Source of the DNA: Benincasa hispida
Taxonomy: Eukaryota > Streptophyta > Magnoliopsida > Cucurbitales > Cucurbitaceae
Reading direction: 5' to 3'
Length of the DNA stretch: 64,000 nt
Assembly (NCBI RefSeq): GCF_009727055.1
Contig: NW_024064153.1
Span: forward strand, 842,281-906,280
Shown here: positions 11,033 through 22,790 of the stretch, one piece after another
How positions within the stretch are numbered: position 1 is the first letter of the stretch
How the letters are laid out: the number at the start of each line of letters is the position of its first letter
Program-made: the position numbers and the translations under genes
Notes under the pieces: generated by a model
What the model was told of the DNA's origin: nothing
What the model saw: the letters and a program-made list of their open reading frames with translations, nothing else
The model's database searches: none

Positions 11033-11114
11033 AAATAGAAAAGGAAAGAAAAAAATTAAAAATAAAATAAAATATATTTTATTTTATTTTTATTCTTTCC
11101 TTTCCTTTTCTATT
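11033..11114. repeat. AT-rich inverted repeat
   Basis: A purine-rich arm starting AATAGAAAAGGAAAGAA (11034) is mirrored by TTCTTTCCTTTTCTATT ending near 11114. The arms meet in an AAAATATATTTT centre. With about 40 nt per arm and few mismatches it could form a long hairpin in LTR transcripts or single-stranded DNA. Confidence 0.8.
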
Positions 11115-12412
11115 TCTTTTTCTTTTTCTCCCTCCCTTCCCTTCTTCTTCCTCATGCAGACACCCCCCCATTTCCCCCTTGTCGTTCACGTGCCCTAGAA
11201 GTCGCCAGTCACGAACCCCTACCGCACGTCGAACGCCCTCCATCTCTTGCGTCTCTCTCTCTCTCGTCAACCCTCGCCTTCGAGTCGTTCATCTCTCTCA
11301 GCTGCATCACTCATTCGCTCGCACCAGATCTCGCCAGCTGGTCGATGTCATGTCGCCTCCCAATTGACACCTCAGACCCAACCACACGTTCATCCAAAGC
11401 AGCGCGCCATTCGCCCTCGTGCGCCGCTGTACCTCCTCGAGGTCGTCCGTGTTGGATCTAAAGATTTGACTGCACCTCCAGTAGCCACTGCTGCGGACTT
11501 CAACCGATCTCCTCTACCGCCCATCACCACGCTGCCCAGCCCCTATTACGTGGGTCTTCGTCAGACTATTAGATTTGGGTAAGATCTATTTTTCTATTGG
11601 GTCGGGTTTCTTGAACGATTTTTGGATACCCATTAAGTTGGAATGAAATTTAAATTAGTCGCATTATTTTGATTTTAGATTTGAGCTTGGAAAATTATTG
11701 AAGCGGTTGTCCAGCAGATTCGAGATTGTTCGGTAAGAGTTTTGGTAAGAGTTGTTGGTTTTTGAGCATGCATTGATTACTGGATTAAATATTGACTTAA
11801 CTCTTGTATCTTTAAGGTTCTAAGTCGTCGTCCATTGGGATTTAAAATCTTTTAAGAGGAGATTTTGAAGTCGAAATCTTGGGAGTGTTTGTTGATCAAG
11901 TTTTTGGGTAAGCTTTTGGGCATTTTGGATTTGGGTCTAAGGTTTCGTAGTTATTGTTGGACTAAAATTTACTGGTTGTATTCGTATGTTAGGGTCGTTA
12001 CTTCAAATCACTGTCATCGTTTGGTCGTCTGATTTTATCTATGGATTTTCGATTAAGGTAAGTAATCTTACTACTGGAACTGCCCATGGGCCAGACACTA
12101 GATGTATGCTAGCATGAGAGATTGATATTATGATAGAACGATAGCATGATAGACTGCTAGTATAGTATAACTTATGTATGTTCTTGTATGGGGATCTGAA
12201 AGATTAATTGTGCACATAGATACTTGAATGCTAGCATGAGATGATATTTAATTCCATGAGGTTATATTTGATGTGAGGATATTGAGGTGTATATGTATGT
12301 TGTAGAGCCATGATGTTAAGGAGTATATGTATGTTATAGAACCATGTTGTGATACTTGTGATGTTGAGATTGTGATAGTGTCCTCACTGGTTAGTTAGAT
12401 GCCCACTAGATG

Positions 12413-12657
12413 TGTTTTCTTTGGGATTCATTAGAGGTGGTATTATCCTTCAAGATTTACCAAAGGTTGTGTTTCCTTCGGGATCCACCAGAGGTTGTGT
12501 TTCCTTCGGGATTCACTAGAGGTTGTATTTCCTTCGGGATTCACCAGAGGTTGTGTTTCCTTCGAGATTCAGTAGAGGTTCGGGATCCACCAGAGGTTGT
12601 GTTTCCTTCGGGATTCACTAGAGGTTGTGGGTCCTCGGGACTTACTAGAGGTAGTGG
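12413..12657 (+). repeat. 28-bp minisatellite in LTR
   Basis: About eight to nine imperfect copies of a unit such as GGTTGTGTTTCCTTCGGGAT followed by YCACYAGA. Variation includes ATCC/ATTC and CCAGA/CTAGA, and one unit is shortened near 12575. It sits in the downstream half of the chromovirus LTR. Confidence 0.88.
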
Positions 12658-13146
12658 GCATACTTAACTACAGTAGAATAAAAATCAGGTTTTCATGTAT
12701 GTATGTGTCCCATGAGGATTAGAGAAGTGTATATGTTCCACCAGAGGTAGGAATTTAGAAGACACAAATGCCTAGCCTGACTCATCATTTCTCATGTTGT
12801 TGTTTCAGGTAAGGGTAGAGATGCACCGACGATTGACAAGCGAAATCCGTGATTGAGCCACTAGGACCAGTTCTATGCTTCCGCTCATGATATTTAGATT
12901 TCTTTTCATGTTTTTCAACTTTCACTGTTGATGTTTGAAACTTACTATTAAAATTTATTTTCAAACCTATTTATTACCATTTATGATTTATGGGTACCCT
13001 ATCGTCTGTTTTTAATATTTGAATTTAATGAAGGTCTTTTGAATTTACCTTATTTATTTCATTATAAAAGGATGTCGTTTTAAGTTCCATGCATGCATGT
13101 GTTTAGTAATGACCTAACTTGAGTCCTAGGGGGTTGGGTCGTTACA

Positions 13147-13651
13147 TCCAATCTCTCGACGAATACACAATAAGCATAGGGAGTTTGGGAGATGGAAACC
13201 ATGTAAACCCCGAACCTTATTTTCCCTACTTAAGTATGTTAATTAGTATGTTGAGAAAGATTGGGTGTAAGTTAACATTATGCTTGTAGGGAAGAAGAAA
13301 CTTGAGAATGATTAAAGAAGGAGGAAAATGTTCTAAGTGTTAAAATTGTAGCTCACGGGTTGAAATTAGTGTTATCACTTAGGTGGAAATTTTGGCTAAG
13401 TATAGAAGCTAAGTGTGTTGGCCTCATGCATTGAAGGTGTTGCCGAGAATGTGCGGAAACCATAAGGATGAGTGACACACGAGCGTGGAGGTGAGGAGAA
13501 GGATGCTGAAGTGTTGGTCGAGGGTGAGGAGGCCATTCGTTGAGCATGAGCTATGCACCGACCAAGCAATAAGTTGAGGTTAAGAAGGGAGTTGATGCGC
13601 GCAATGCTTGGACGAGGCTACCTTAAGCATCGTGGCAGTAGCATGTGCATG
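13147..13651 (+). repeat. LTR-like block C, left part
   Basis: No coding sequence. It shares landmarks (TTCTAAGTGTTA, GGCTAAGT, a G-rich stretch with GAGGTGAGG) with the reverse complement of 27640-28060, so the two are copies of one repeat family in opposite orientations. It is interrupted at 13651 by a gypsy solo LTR and resumes at 15242. Confidence 0.5.
13647..13651. repeat. Candidate target-site duplication GCATG
   Basis: GCATG precedes the LTR start TGATAACTGGC and recurs at 15237-15241. The match is exact, but it would make the LTR end in CGAC rather than CA, so the right boundary is uncertain by a few bases. Confidence 0.5.
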
Positions 13652-15236
13652 TGATAACTGGCAGAAATGCCAGTTATTGCAAGCCTTTTATTTAGAATTA
13701 TGAGGGTCGACAAGTAGAAAACGCGGTGATAATACTTAGAATTTGTGAAAAATTGAGTTTTGGGTCGATTAATACCTAAATCCTCACTGACCCTAATATT
13801 ATGCATTACTCTGTGCCAAAGTGTCTATCTTTGTAGCTATCGTAGGAATCAAACGCATGCGCTGAAGCCAGGCGAACGCAAAGACAAAAGCATGCGCTGA
13901 AAACTGAGTGATTACATAGACGAATGCATGCAGTGATCACATGTGCCCATCGCATGGAAGTTGCGGTGATCGAATGCGTCCATCGCATGGAAGTTGCGGT
14001 GATCAATTGGAAATTGCGGCCACGGAGTGACAACCATAATAGAAAGGCGATCGTAAGATGGGTAGAACGTGTTGATACTTCAGCTGAATCAAGCTCGGAC
14101 GCATACCTTGGTATTAACAAGATAAGGCGTTGTGACATTGCCCATATCGCGACAAAGGCAGCAGTGAGACATAATGCAATCACGATAGCTATCGGCGTTT
14201 AAACCCTATAAATAGCCCCTTCGACCTTTATTTCAAAGATTCGAACTTCTGCCTCAAGGCAGAGGTTTGTGATCACAGATGAGAGCTTGAGCAAGATTTT
14301 TAGTGAGAATTCTTCACCTTCACAAACCAGACCGAGTGATGACCAGAGCTTTTCCCAGAGATAGAGCTCGAGAGAGACATCTCCACCATTCATCCATGGC
14401 ACCACCGGCAGCTTTGATGCATAGTCCTTCATTTCTCTTCTAATCTCTATATTGTATTACATTTTAGCTTAAGATATTAAGACATTTGTAATCAATGCAT
14501 CTCTTGATTCCTTTAATGCCATCTTCTTCATCATCTTTATCTCTATCATTGTTTATCTTCAACGTTTATTTATTAAAGGAGATCACATACTTAGTCGTGT
14601 AGCTTAGAGATAGGACGCATGTAGCAACCCACTGAGAGGTGTGCGTTGTGCGAGTATAGTGAGTTAATCCTCTTTGCTTGGTGAAAGGCTGTAGCAATGT
14701 TTGTCTATGGGTTGTTGCAATGCTTGTCTATAAGTTAAATAGCCGCGTCTAACTACCTAAAAAGGTAAGAGATGGAACGCACTAAAGCAAAGTATGCATT
14801 GTTCTTAGAGATAGGCACAATCTTATGTTCGACGCAACCATGCACTATAGAGATATAGTCATGCGGCTGACCACCGAGAGGTGTGCGATGTGTTAGTGTG
14901 ACGAGCTGGGATTACTCGGGCGATTTAAGATAATTAACATTACTATGCATTAATGGTTGTTGTGCATCTCTCTATTTTTATCGCAAGTCTTCTATTGCTC
15001 AGTCTGTTTAGATAGGAGTAGGAGTAGTGTGTAAATCCATTAAACGTTTTCTTTTTATTTTTATTCATCATCTCAAACGCATTGCTTCACAAACATTATT
15101 GAATGACAAGTCCTTGTGTTCGACCTCGTATTACCCGAGAAACTTGCATTCGTGTTATACTCGGCTTAAGCATAAGAAAACTTATCATAGGAACACGCGG
15201 TCATTACATACTAGGTTAACGCATTTTCATTTCGAC
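13652..15236 (+). mobile_element. Solo gypsy LTR (second subfamily)
   Basis: Starts TGATAACTGGCAGAAATGCC, the same beginning as other gypsy LTRs here, and carries a TATA box at 14206-14214. About 1040 bp of it (13930-14964) match the reverse complement of 1-1045. No primer site or internal region follows. A candidate GCATG duplication brackets it. Internally, CATCGCATGGAAGTTGCGG occurs twice (13948 and 13979). The minus-strand frame at 14199-14432 is an LTR shadow. Confidence 0.72.
14206..14214 (+). promoter_or_regulatory. LTR TATA box
   Basis: CTATAAATA, about 555 bp into the LTR, at the place equivalent to the TATA box in the other gypsy LTRs. The inverted copy near 730-760 has lost the core, with C for T. 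Confidence 0.55.
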
Positions 15237-15241
15237 GCATG

Positions 15242-17445
15242 ACCTCAGACACACGAGTGTAAACGCGTAGCTTAAGCCATGACTAACACATGATTGCATG
15301 TACAACCCCATTCATCCCTAATTTTCCCTCCAACAAGCGTTGGTGCATGTTGGGTAGGTGAGGGTGTGCTTGAGGTAAGGCTATGCGATGGCCATGGGGC
15401 TAGGCAATGGCGTAAGGAGGCACTGAGGCATGTGTTGGCTGAGTAAGAGTAAGTGCCGAGTGTGCCTTGCGTTGATGAGAGATTGAGGGCCTTTGCATTG
15501 GTAGGTGTTCGAAAGAGTACCCATGCGTTGGTGAGTAGAGAAAGCTTTCAGCTTAATCATCGTTTGTAGTGGGCTAGCTATCAAGATTATGGGAGTTAAA
15601 TCCACTTAATGGGATAGGTGGCAGCCTAAGCTTACTTAATGGCCATGCAGTTTTAAGTATAAAACGAAAGGCTCACTTCATAAACTTGGTTTGGACAATT
15701 CTCTTGTGCTAAAGGAGTGATTTTAGATCCATTTGAATGGTTGGTGAGTAATTGTTTTCCCTACGCTACCAAAACAAAATTCTTAGGAATTCGAGTTGAA
15801 CTTTAAAGAATTCCTCAATAAGGTTTGGGTGATTCTGGACCAAAGGTGAAGATTGAAGGTTTCCGACCAGTTCGTGAAGAATTTGAAGCTTAAATATTAA
15901 GGTAAGTAAGTTAAGATATTTTTACACAAGTTTGTATAAGGAAATTGTCCAAGATAAAGTTTGGGAAACAAGTTATTCAAGCTCAAAGTTGAATCTGGAA
16001 TTCTGGTTTGAATAAGCAGATAGCTGCAAACCATTGATCAAGCAGGCAGCTCAACACGGGCAGGCTGTAGGCGCGTGAAAAGGCTAGATGAGCACAAGTG
16101 TGTGCTAAGTTGTGTGCAAGGTGGAGTGAGTGTGCGCACGAGGTGCTGAGGGTGCAGGGCTGCACTAAGGGACACAAGGCGCTAGTGTGCGTTGTAGTGC
16201 GCGGTTGCATTGGGATGGCATGCGTTGATGCATGATGTGAGCTTGTGGCTGCATAGTTTAGTATCATCACTCAAGGAATTTTCTAAGTTATGAGTGCATA
16301 GAGGAGGTATGCGTTGAGATGGGAATTGGTGTTTCAAGTTAAAGGTAAAGATTGTTTAAGTGAGTTAGTCTCACAAGAGGACTAATAGCATTGACCAAGT
16401 ATGTTTATCATTTTCACATGGTTAATGCCAATAGGGAAGGCTTATCAACCTTAGAAAGGACGCCTATAGCTGTGAGTGACAAAACTAAGTGTTTTCTAAA
16501 TGTTTAGTAAATGTAGGGTTTACTTAAAAGTTTAGTTTTCATATTTGCTTTCATCTTTTAAGTATGAATATGATAGTTTTCCAAGAGTTTTCTTAATGCA
16601 TGCTCAATTTAATTGTAAGTGTTTATATACTTTATGTTTATAAAGCATGCATTAGTAGTTCATGAGTTTATGAGAGAAATGTTAAAGCATATGTTTATGT
16701 TATTTATGATTTCAAGTATACATGTTCAATGAATAAGTTTTTATGATGATTGTTATGAACCTGATATTGAAGGAATTTAGGCCATAATACCTAAGGTATG
16801 ACAGTACTTAATTATTACCACGTGCACGTAGGTAGAGTTGACGTTGGTAGTATTGAGATTACTCTACACCAACTAAGGATTGACATTGAGGGATTGAGAA
16901 AAAGAATTCTCTCTCAACTAAGGGTTATGATGATTTATGTTTTCAGAGATTCTATGTATATTTTAAAAAGTTTTAAGATGAGGTTGCTTGGCAGTTTACA
17001 GTATAAGTTTTCAGTTTAAGTATGTGTTTATTAGTCACTCACTTGGCTAGTAGCTCGATCGTTTCAAATGTTTTCCTTTTCCCCAGGTAGTGGTCATCTC
17101 CCCAGAAGTTAGCTGCTCTACTAATCTGCTACTCAAAAACTCAAGATAAACTCAAAGTTTGAAGTGAAGTCTTAGGTGTTTATTCTAAAAATGTCTGTAC
17201 ATATGTGTTGTTCATGTTAGGGACTAGTAAGAAGTGTTGGGACCCACTAGACATGTATCTGTTAATATGATATAAATATGTTGTGTGCTGAATCCTGGTT
17301 ATGTTATATGTTGTTTATGAGTTTTTAGGGTTATCAAGGTAGGTTAAAAATGTAAGTTAGGCAGTGGGTGCCACAAAAGGGTTGGTAATTACTGTCGTCA
17401 CATTCTCTTCTGGATTAAGAGGGTAATCTAAGCGGGGGTGTGACA
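15242..17445 (+). repeat. LTR-like block C, right part
   Basis: Continuation of the block at 13147-13651. Near 16000-16200 it matches the reverse complement of about 27090-27150 (TTTGAATAAGCAG and neighbouring sequence), and it ends AAGCGGGGGTGTGACA at 17445, an LTR-like terminus. I could not place its start, so it may be a solo LTR of about 2.7 kb or the end of a longer chromovirus-like element. No protein-coding signal was seen. Confidence 0.5.
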
Positions 17446-19109
17446 AGCCATCACTGACTAAATTCCCAATGATTTAAGTAATTCGTCGGGAGATAGGTTT
17501 TAAAACCCAAATCGAAGGTAGATTCTAGATCTGCCTTCTTCATCCTAACCTTAGTAGATCATCAGAGACGGAAAATCGTGCCATTGGAGAGTTTATTCAT
17601 TCGTCATCCGTCGGTAAGCCATTCGTTCGTCCGTTCGTTCGTCATTTGTCGTCGCTGGTAAGCCACCCATCCGCTATTTCTTTTCTTCACTCTCTCTCTC
17701 TCTCTTTCTTTCTCTCTTTTAATTTTCATGGTTTTATGTTCTAATGTTTGTAATAGAATTTATTCTTATGTTTGAAAAATGCTTCGAACTATGCCTATTT
17801 TTCGAATTTTGCTAGATTTTTTGCTTGGACCAAGTTTCTATCATACACACTATTGATAGGAGGGTACATTGGAACTGAAATCTATATTACATGTTCATCT
17901 AGGTTTTAAATCTTCGAAGAATTGCTTAACTTTTTTTTGGCTTATACAATCTTCTTTTGAATTTGATTTTATGTATTTTTGAAACACTAGAATTTTCAAT
18001 TGCGCATCTATTGGATAATACTTGAATTTTCAATTGTATATGTAATAAATAATTGACTATATCATCATTTTTTTAAAACTTTGCAAGTTTCTAATTATTA
18101 AAAACATCCAATATGTCAGAGACTTATCATATGTAAAATTGAAAATTTAAAGTTCTATGAGATACTTTTTAAAATTGAGATATCTACTAGACTAGTATAC
18201 TATAACTTATAATTTGTCCTATATTAATTAATTGTGTTTAATAAGTGTGTGTCAAATGTTGGAAATTGTATATGTTTTCTTGTTTTGGACATGAATATGT
18301 TAGGGTAGTGACTTCTAATTGCTCCATTTTTCATTTTATTGAGCTCTAATATAGGATTAAAATGTCTTGATTTTATGAAAATATATGTGAAAACATTCAC
18401 GTGAATGTGTTATGAAATCAACAATTAAAGAATACAAAAAAGAAACGTAGAGATAGAGAAGATCGACACACAGATATACGTGGTTCACTAACGGTGTGTT
18501 AGCTACGTCTACGGGCAGAGGGAGAACAATATTATTAGGGAGAATGTTTTCAGAAAAATTACATCAAAACGGTGCCTCTAGGGTTAGAGAGTTTATATAG
18601 CTCTAAACCCTAAGGTCATAATCGTAAATAACTACAAATAAATAAATATGCTAAATACGAATTTTGAATAGGTTCACCGTACTTGGTTGTTTGAAACGCC
18701 AACAAACAAATTTAAGACATTCCAATAGAATGATTGATATTTGTACAAGAACATGAACAGGTATGGATATCAAATTCTTCAATTTTTGAAAATATTAGTG
18801 GAAACATTAATATGTGGATGAACAACACGTAGTATCACTTTAGTAACTAAGCCTTTTTGTGATTATGATCATAGTTTGATTTTTTTAGATTGAATTTATA
18901 GTTCGGGTCCCCTTTTTTATGGGATTTTTCTATGCCCTTGTATATTCTTTTATTCTGTTCAATGAAACCTCGATTTCGTTTTATGTGCATATATAAGCCT
19001 CTAAAAGTTAACCACCATTCATTATGTATACAATACAGGTTATAATTTATTTTGGATTACAAGTTAGGTTAGAAAAAGTTTATTTTTAAGGATGAATAAA
19101 GAATGAATC
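17446..19109. other. Unassigned AT-rich stretch
   Basis: No open frame of note. Contains a TTCG-rich run (about 17622-17645) and a CT microsatellite (about 17688-17717). A segment at about 18420-18640 with TACGTGGTTCACTAACGG and TAGCTACGTCTACGGGCAGA looks like the conserved part of a dispersed plant repeat, but I cannot name the family with confidence. Confidence 0.4.
17688..17717 (+). repeat. CT microsatellite
   Basis: A run of CT dinucleotides broken by a few TTTC units, next to a TTCG-rich stretch. Confidence 0.85.
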
Positions 19110-20961
19110 TGTTGGGAATGTCCTAAACTCATAGTTCGTAAATATTGTTAACATATTCTATTTATCAATAAAAGTATTATTGAGTATTTTTTCAATAAAT
19201 TGTTATTGATATTGCATTCTATTATAAAAATCCAATACATGAATTCATGGCTATAATATGAATACTTTTAACTTTATATGGCGACATAAAAGAGGATCAA
19301 GTTTTAGTATATAGCCAAAATGGTCTATAAATATATGGATGAGATTGGGTACCTCATCTTGGTGACACTGTTGGATGCGACCTATTTTGTATATTGATAC
19401 AAATTATCCCAAGATCATTCATGTAGAGACATGTGAGTGGAGGCATCCTGCAATGAGTTTGCATAAGACCGGACCTCGAAATAGTCACTTTTCTTTATAA
19501 CGACTGTTTACTGTTAAAACTAATTATTTCAAATTCAATGATCTAGGGCAACTCAATCTTAATCTTGAGCTAACTATGAACTCCTGTCTATTCGGGATTA
19601 TCCTTTGATCTGCATAGGTGAGAGTAGTCCATCAGCACTGCTCAATAAGCCTCCCATTTAGGGGAAAAGACTAGATAGATAGTTGGGGACATAGTTTTGT
19701 AAGATAAAATTCACTTCTACCTGACTTAGGGTTAGCAGATAGGTTGTTCTCTTAAGCACTAATTCCTGGTCTTGAATAATGGGGTCCCAACCTCTCATGA
19801 TCGAGAAGGACATGTTTTATAAGTTGGACTATAAACCAAATTGTTCAATAGAGGATCAGTGGGAGCTTAAGGAGCAAGATGTATTTATAGGGGTAAGACG
19901 GTAATTTTGACCTAGTTGAAAATACGAACAACCTGTGAAAGATTGACTTACTGATTATGATTAAAATGGATAAAAATATATCTACAGTGAGGAGAGTGCA
20001 ACTATCGAGCTATAGTGGTATGTCTTGGTAGTTAACGAATATTGATTAATTTGGTCTAAAAGAGTTTGGCCAATTATCTGAAATCATTGGAGCTTATGAT
20101 TTGTAGGTCCATAAGGTCCCTCTACTAGATCGTAAAATTATATCTTGGATTAGTGAATTGAGCCGATTTGAAATGTTCAAAATCAAAATTTAGGGTTTTT
20201 GAATTTGAAGTGTGCAATTCAACTAGGGTTTTAATGAATTGTATTGTACACAATTAAAATGTTTAATTTTGTAGAAATTAAACGAAATTTGAGAGATTGA
20301 AATAATTAAATATTGATTTAAAAATTGAATTGCATGAATAAGATTCATGTATAAATTAGGTCTTTGATTAATTTAATATTGATATTAAATAATTATTTAT
20401 TTAATTAATTTAAATAAATTATTTTCAATTCTAAAAATGAAATTCATATTTGATTTTAATATTAGTTTTAGTCTTAATGGAATTTAAATTAAAATTCAAT
20501 TTTAAAAAAGGAATTGAAAAGCAAAAATTGGAAAATTCCACTATTTGAGTTGAAGCTTCAGCTCCTTGAAGTGTCAATGAGTTGAAGCTGAAGAATTTGC
20601 ATGTTCTTCATGGTTAAATAAGCTGAGAATTTCATGGGTAAAGAGATAATTTTTAGTTCTTGCTGAAATTCTACTATTCTCTCTAATAACCCTCCTCACC
20701 CCTTAACAAATGGACCACCATTTGAGATTCCACCTCTTAATCTAAGTTAGATGATAGTAGAGAAGCTCCTCTTGGTGGTATACTGAACATTTGGAGGTTA
20801 ATTTCGTGCTGAGTAAGGATTTGAAGAGCTACATTAAAAGTAGTATTCTTATGTAACCCTATTTTTATGATAGTTTCATTATGTATTAAAACTCAAATTA
20901 AATGTAATTAGAGTGCTTATTGATTATGTTTTCTTTCGTTGCATGTTAGTTTTATCTATCA
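19110..20961 (+). mobile_element. Solo copia LTR
   Basis: Begins TGTTGGGAATGTCCTAAACTC, matching the head of the LTRs at 30649 and 36487, and ends TTTTATCTATCA. Its tail (AGAGTGCTTATTGATTATG) matches the reverse tail of the LTR at 40309. GAATC at 19105-19109 and TAATC at 20962-20966 form a target-site duplication with one substitution. No primer site follows, so this is a solo LTR. It lies just before the CACTA relic. Confidence 0.85.
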
Positions 20962-21149
20962 TAATCAAACTTAGAAATAAGTTGTTGGTCGAGTATAGAG
21001 AAGGAATATCCCAATTTTTAGATGTGGCTAAGTTTCATATTAACGATTCCAGATGAACAAGATGCCCATGCGAGAATTGTATGAATTCAATGTAGGAGTC
21101 ATTAGAGGTTATGGAGCAACATCTATTAATATATGGAATATCCTCCTCA

Positions 21150-22650
21150 TACTGTGAATGGGTTGGGTATATCACGGAGAGCCAGTCAACTTATCTAGAA
21201 GTTTTGAAAGACATACAACTTATTCAATACAAAATGATGAAGAAACTAACATAGAGTGTAATGTTGTTGAAAAAATTGAAATGTTGAATCTTATAAATGA
21301 TCTACAAGTTCAAATTGAAAATGAAGATGCAAATGAAGAAGGGATCGAGAATGAAATATCCTCTCATGGTCAAGAAAGAGATACTATAAACTTATTTGAG
21401 GATTTAATGGCTGAAACATGTAATAAACTATACCCTGGTTGTTCGCAATTTTCGTCCTTGAATTTTTTAGTGAAGTTGATGCATATCAAAGTTCTAAATA
21501 GCTGAAGTAACAAATCATTTGACATGTTACTAAAATTTTTAAAAGTAATGTTTCTAGTCAGCATGGCTATACCTACTTTCTTTTATGAAGCTAAGCGAAA
21601 ATTGCGTGACTTACGCCTAGGTTATGAGTTTATTCATGCATGCAAATACGATTGTGTATTGTATTAGAAAGAATATGCAGACTTACAACACTGCCCAGTT
21701 TGTGGTACAAATTTAATGATGGCAAAGGTAAAAAAATCTCACATAAGGTATTACATCATTGTCCATTGATACTAAGATTAAAGTCATTGTTTGCATCGAA
21801 AGAAGGTGCTTCTGACATGAGATGACATAAAGATAAGCGAGTTGAAACGGAGGATGTGTTATGACATTCAGCTGATGCAGAAGGGTGGAAACATTTTGAT
21901 CGTGAATTTCTTCATTTCGCTGTGGATCCTCAAAATGTTCGTTTAGGATTAGCTTTAGATGGGTTTAATCCGTTTGAGAATATGAGTACTTCGTATAGTA
22001 TGTGGCTTGTGGTGCTGATCCCTTATAATTTGCCACCTTAAAATGCATGAATGAGAAAAACTTCTTCATGTATTTGCTCATACCTAGTCCAAAATCTCTT
22101 GGAAAGGAAATTGATGTTTACTTGCAGCCGTTAATTGAAGATTTGAAATAATTATGGACCATTGGTGTGCGAACTTATAATTGTGTTACAGATGAGTTTT
22201 TTAAACTATATGCGACCTTATTGTGAACTATTAATGACTTCCCTGTGTATGGTGACTCTGGGTGGAGTACAAAAGGTTATCATGCATGTCTCATATGCAA
22301 AGAAGATAAATCATCTTTCGGGATAAGAGAAAAATTAGCATTCATGAGACATCAACATTATCTTTCAGAGAATCATAGTTACCGTAGAAGTAGGTAACAT
22401 GATGGAAAAGTTGAACGTAGACTGCCACCAATTGTATTGAATGGAGAAAAGATCTTACAACAAGTAAGTATGTTGAACTTTCCTACCCTTAGCAAACATC
22501 CATTGAAGTAAGATAAGAAAAGAAAACGAATTCTAAATTGGACTAAGAAAAGTACTTTTTTCCAACTTCATATTGGTCCAGACTATTATTACGAAATAAA
22601 TTAGATGTAATGCATATTGAAAAAAATATATGCGACAACTTGGTAGATGT
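21150..22650 (+). pseudogene. CACTA (En/Spm) TNP2-type transposase pseudogene
   Basis: Fragments in several frames follow the order of a TNP2 transposase. An N-terminal part (WVYHGEPVN, 21158-21505) comes first. Next come a cysteine-rich region (YADLQHCPVCGTN at about 21670), NVRLGLALDGFNPFENMSTS with SYSMWLVVL at about 21935-22010, and NDFPVYGDSGWSTKGYHACL at about 22230-22295. Then come LSENHSYRRSR and DGKVERRLPP at about 22370-22430, and LDVMHIEKNICDNLVD at about 22600-22648. Intact proteins are several hundred residues in one frame; here many stops and shifts separate the pieces. No CACTA terminal repeats were found, and the right end is cut by a copia fragment. Confidence 0.85.
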
Positions 22651-22790
22651 AGTATAATTTTCTCCAGTTAATTTTTTGGCGCCAAGAAAAGTAACGATTG
22701 AGCTAGATATACTAATACAACACAAATTACTTATATTAGACACTTGTGCAAAAAATTATTTTTCATTTTAATCCAATCAGTTTAGCAAAA
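22651..22790 (-). pseudogene. copia gag N-terminal fragment
   Basis: Minus-strand reading SSIVTFLGAKKLTGENY (about 22660-22710) corresponds to the first residues of copia Gag seen at 54590-54645 (TIALLSAKKLTGDNFSTW). Only the start survives. The rest has been replaced at about 22650 by the CACTA sequence, which gives a blunt copia/CACTA junction. Confidence 0.7.

Larger units (their letters stand above)
10813..13146 (+). mobile_element. Tekay/Del-like 3' LTR
   Basis: A 2334-bp LTR from TGTAACACCCTAAATTTTG to GGGTTGGGTCGTTACA with inverted TGTAAC/GTTACA ends. The sequence after it is not a tRNA primer site, and the pol tail lies before it, so this is a 3' LTR. It contains an AT-rich inverted repeat (11033-11114), a pyrimidine-rich stretch and a minisatellite (12413-12657). 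The apparent frames at 11179-11582 and 12410-12667 are low-complexity or repeat readings, not genes. Confidence 0.82.

Noticed and set aside
11179..11582. Two overlapping open frames rich in Ser, Arg and Pro
   Set aside because: They lie inside the Tekay-like LTR in a pyrimidine-rich stretch, with no domain and low complexity.
12413..12657. Possible CRISPR array
   Set aside because: Units are contiguous 28-bp repeats without spacers, in a plant LTR. It is a minisatellite.
17446..19109. First exon of a host gene near the TTCG and CT microsatellites
   Set aside because: A CT-rich leader-like stretch is present, but no open frame, splice pattern or protein similarity supports a gene.
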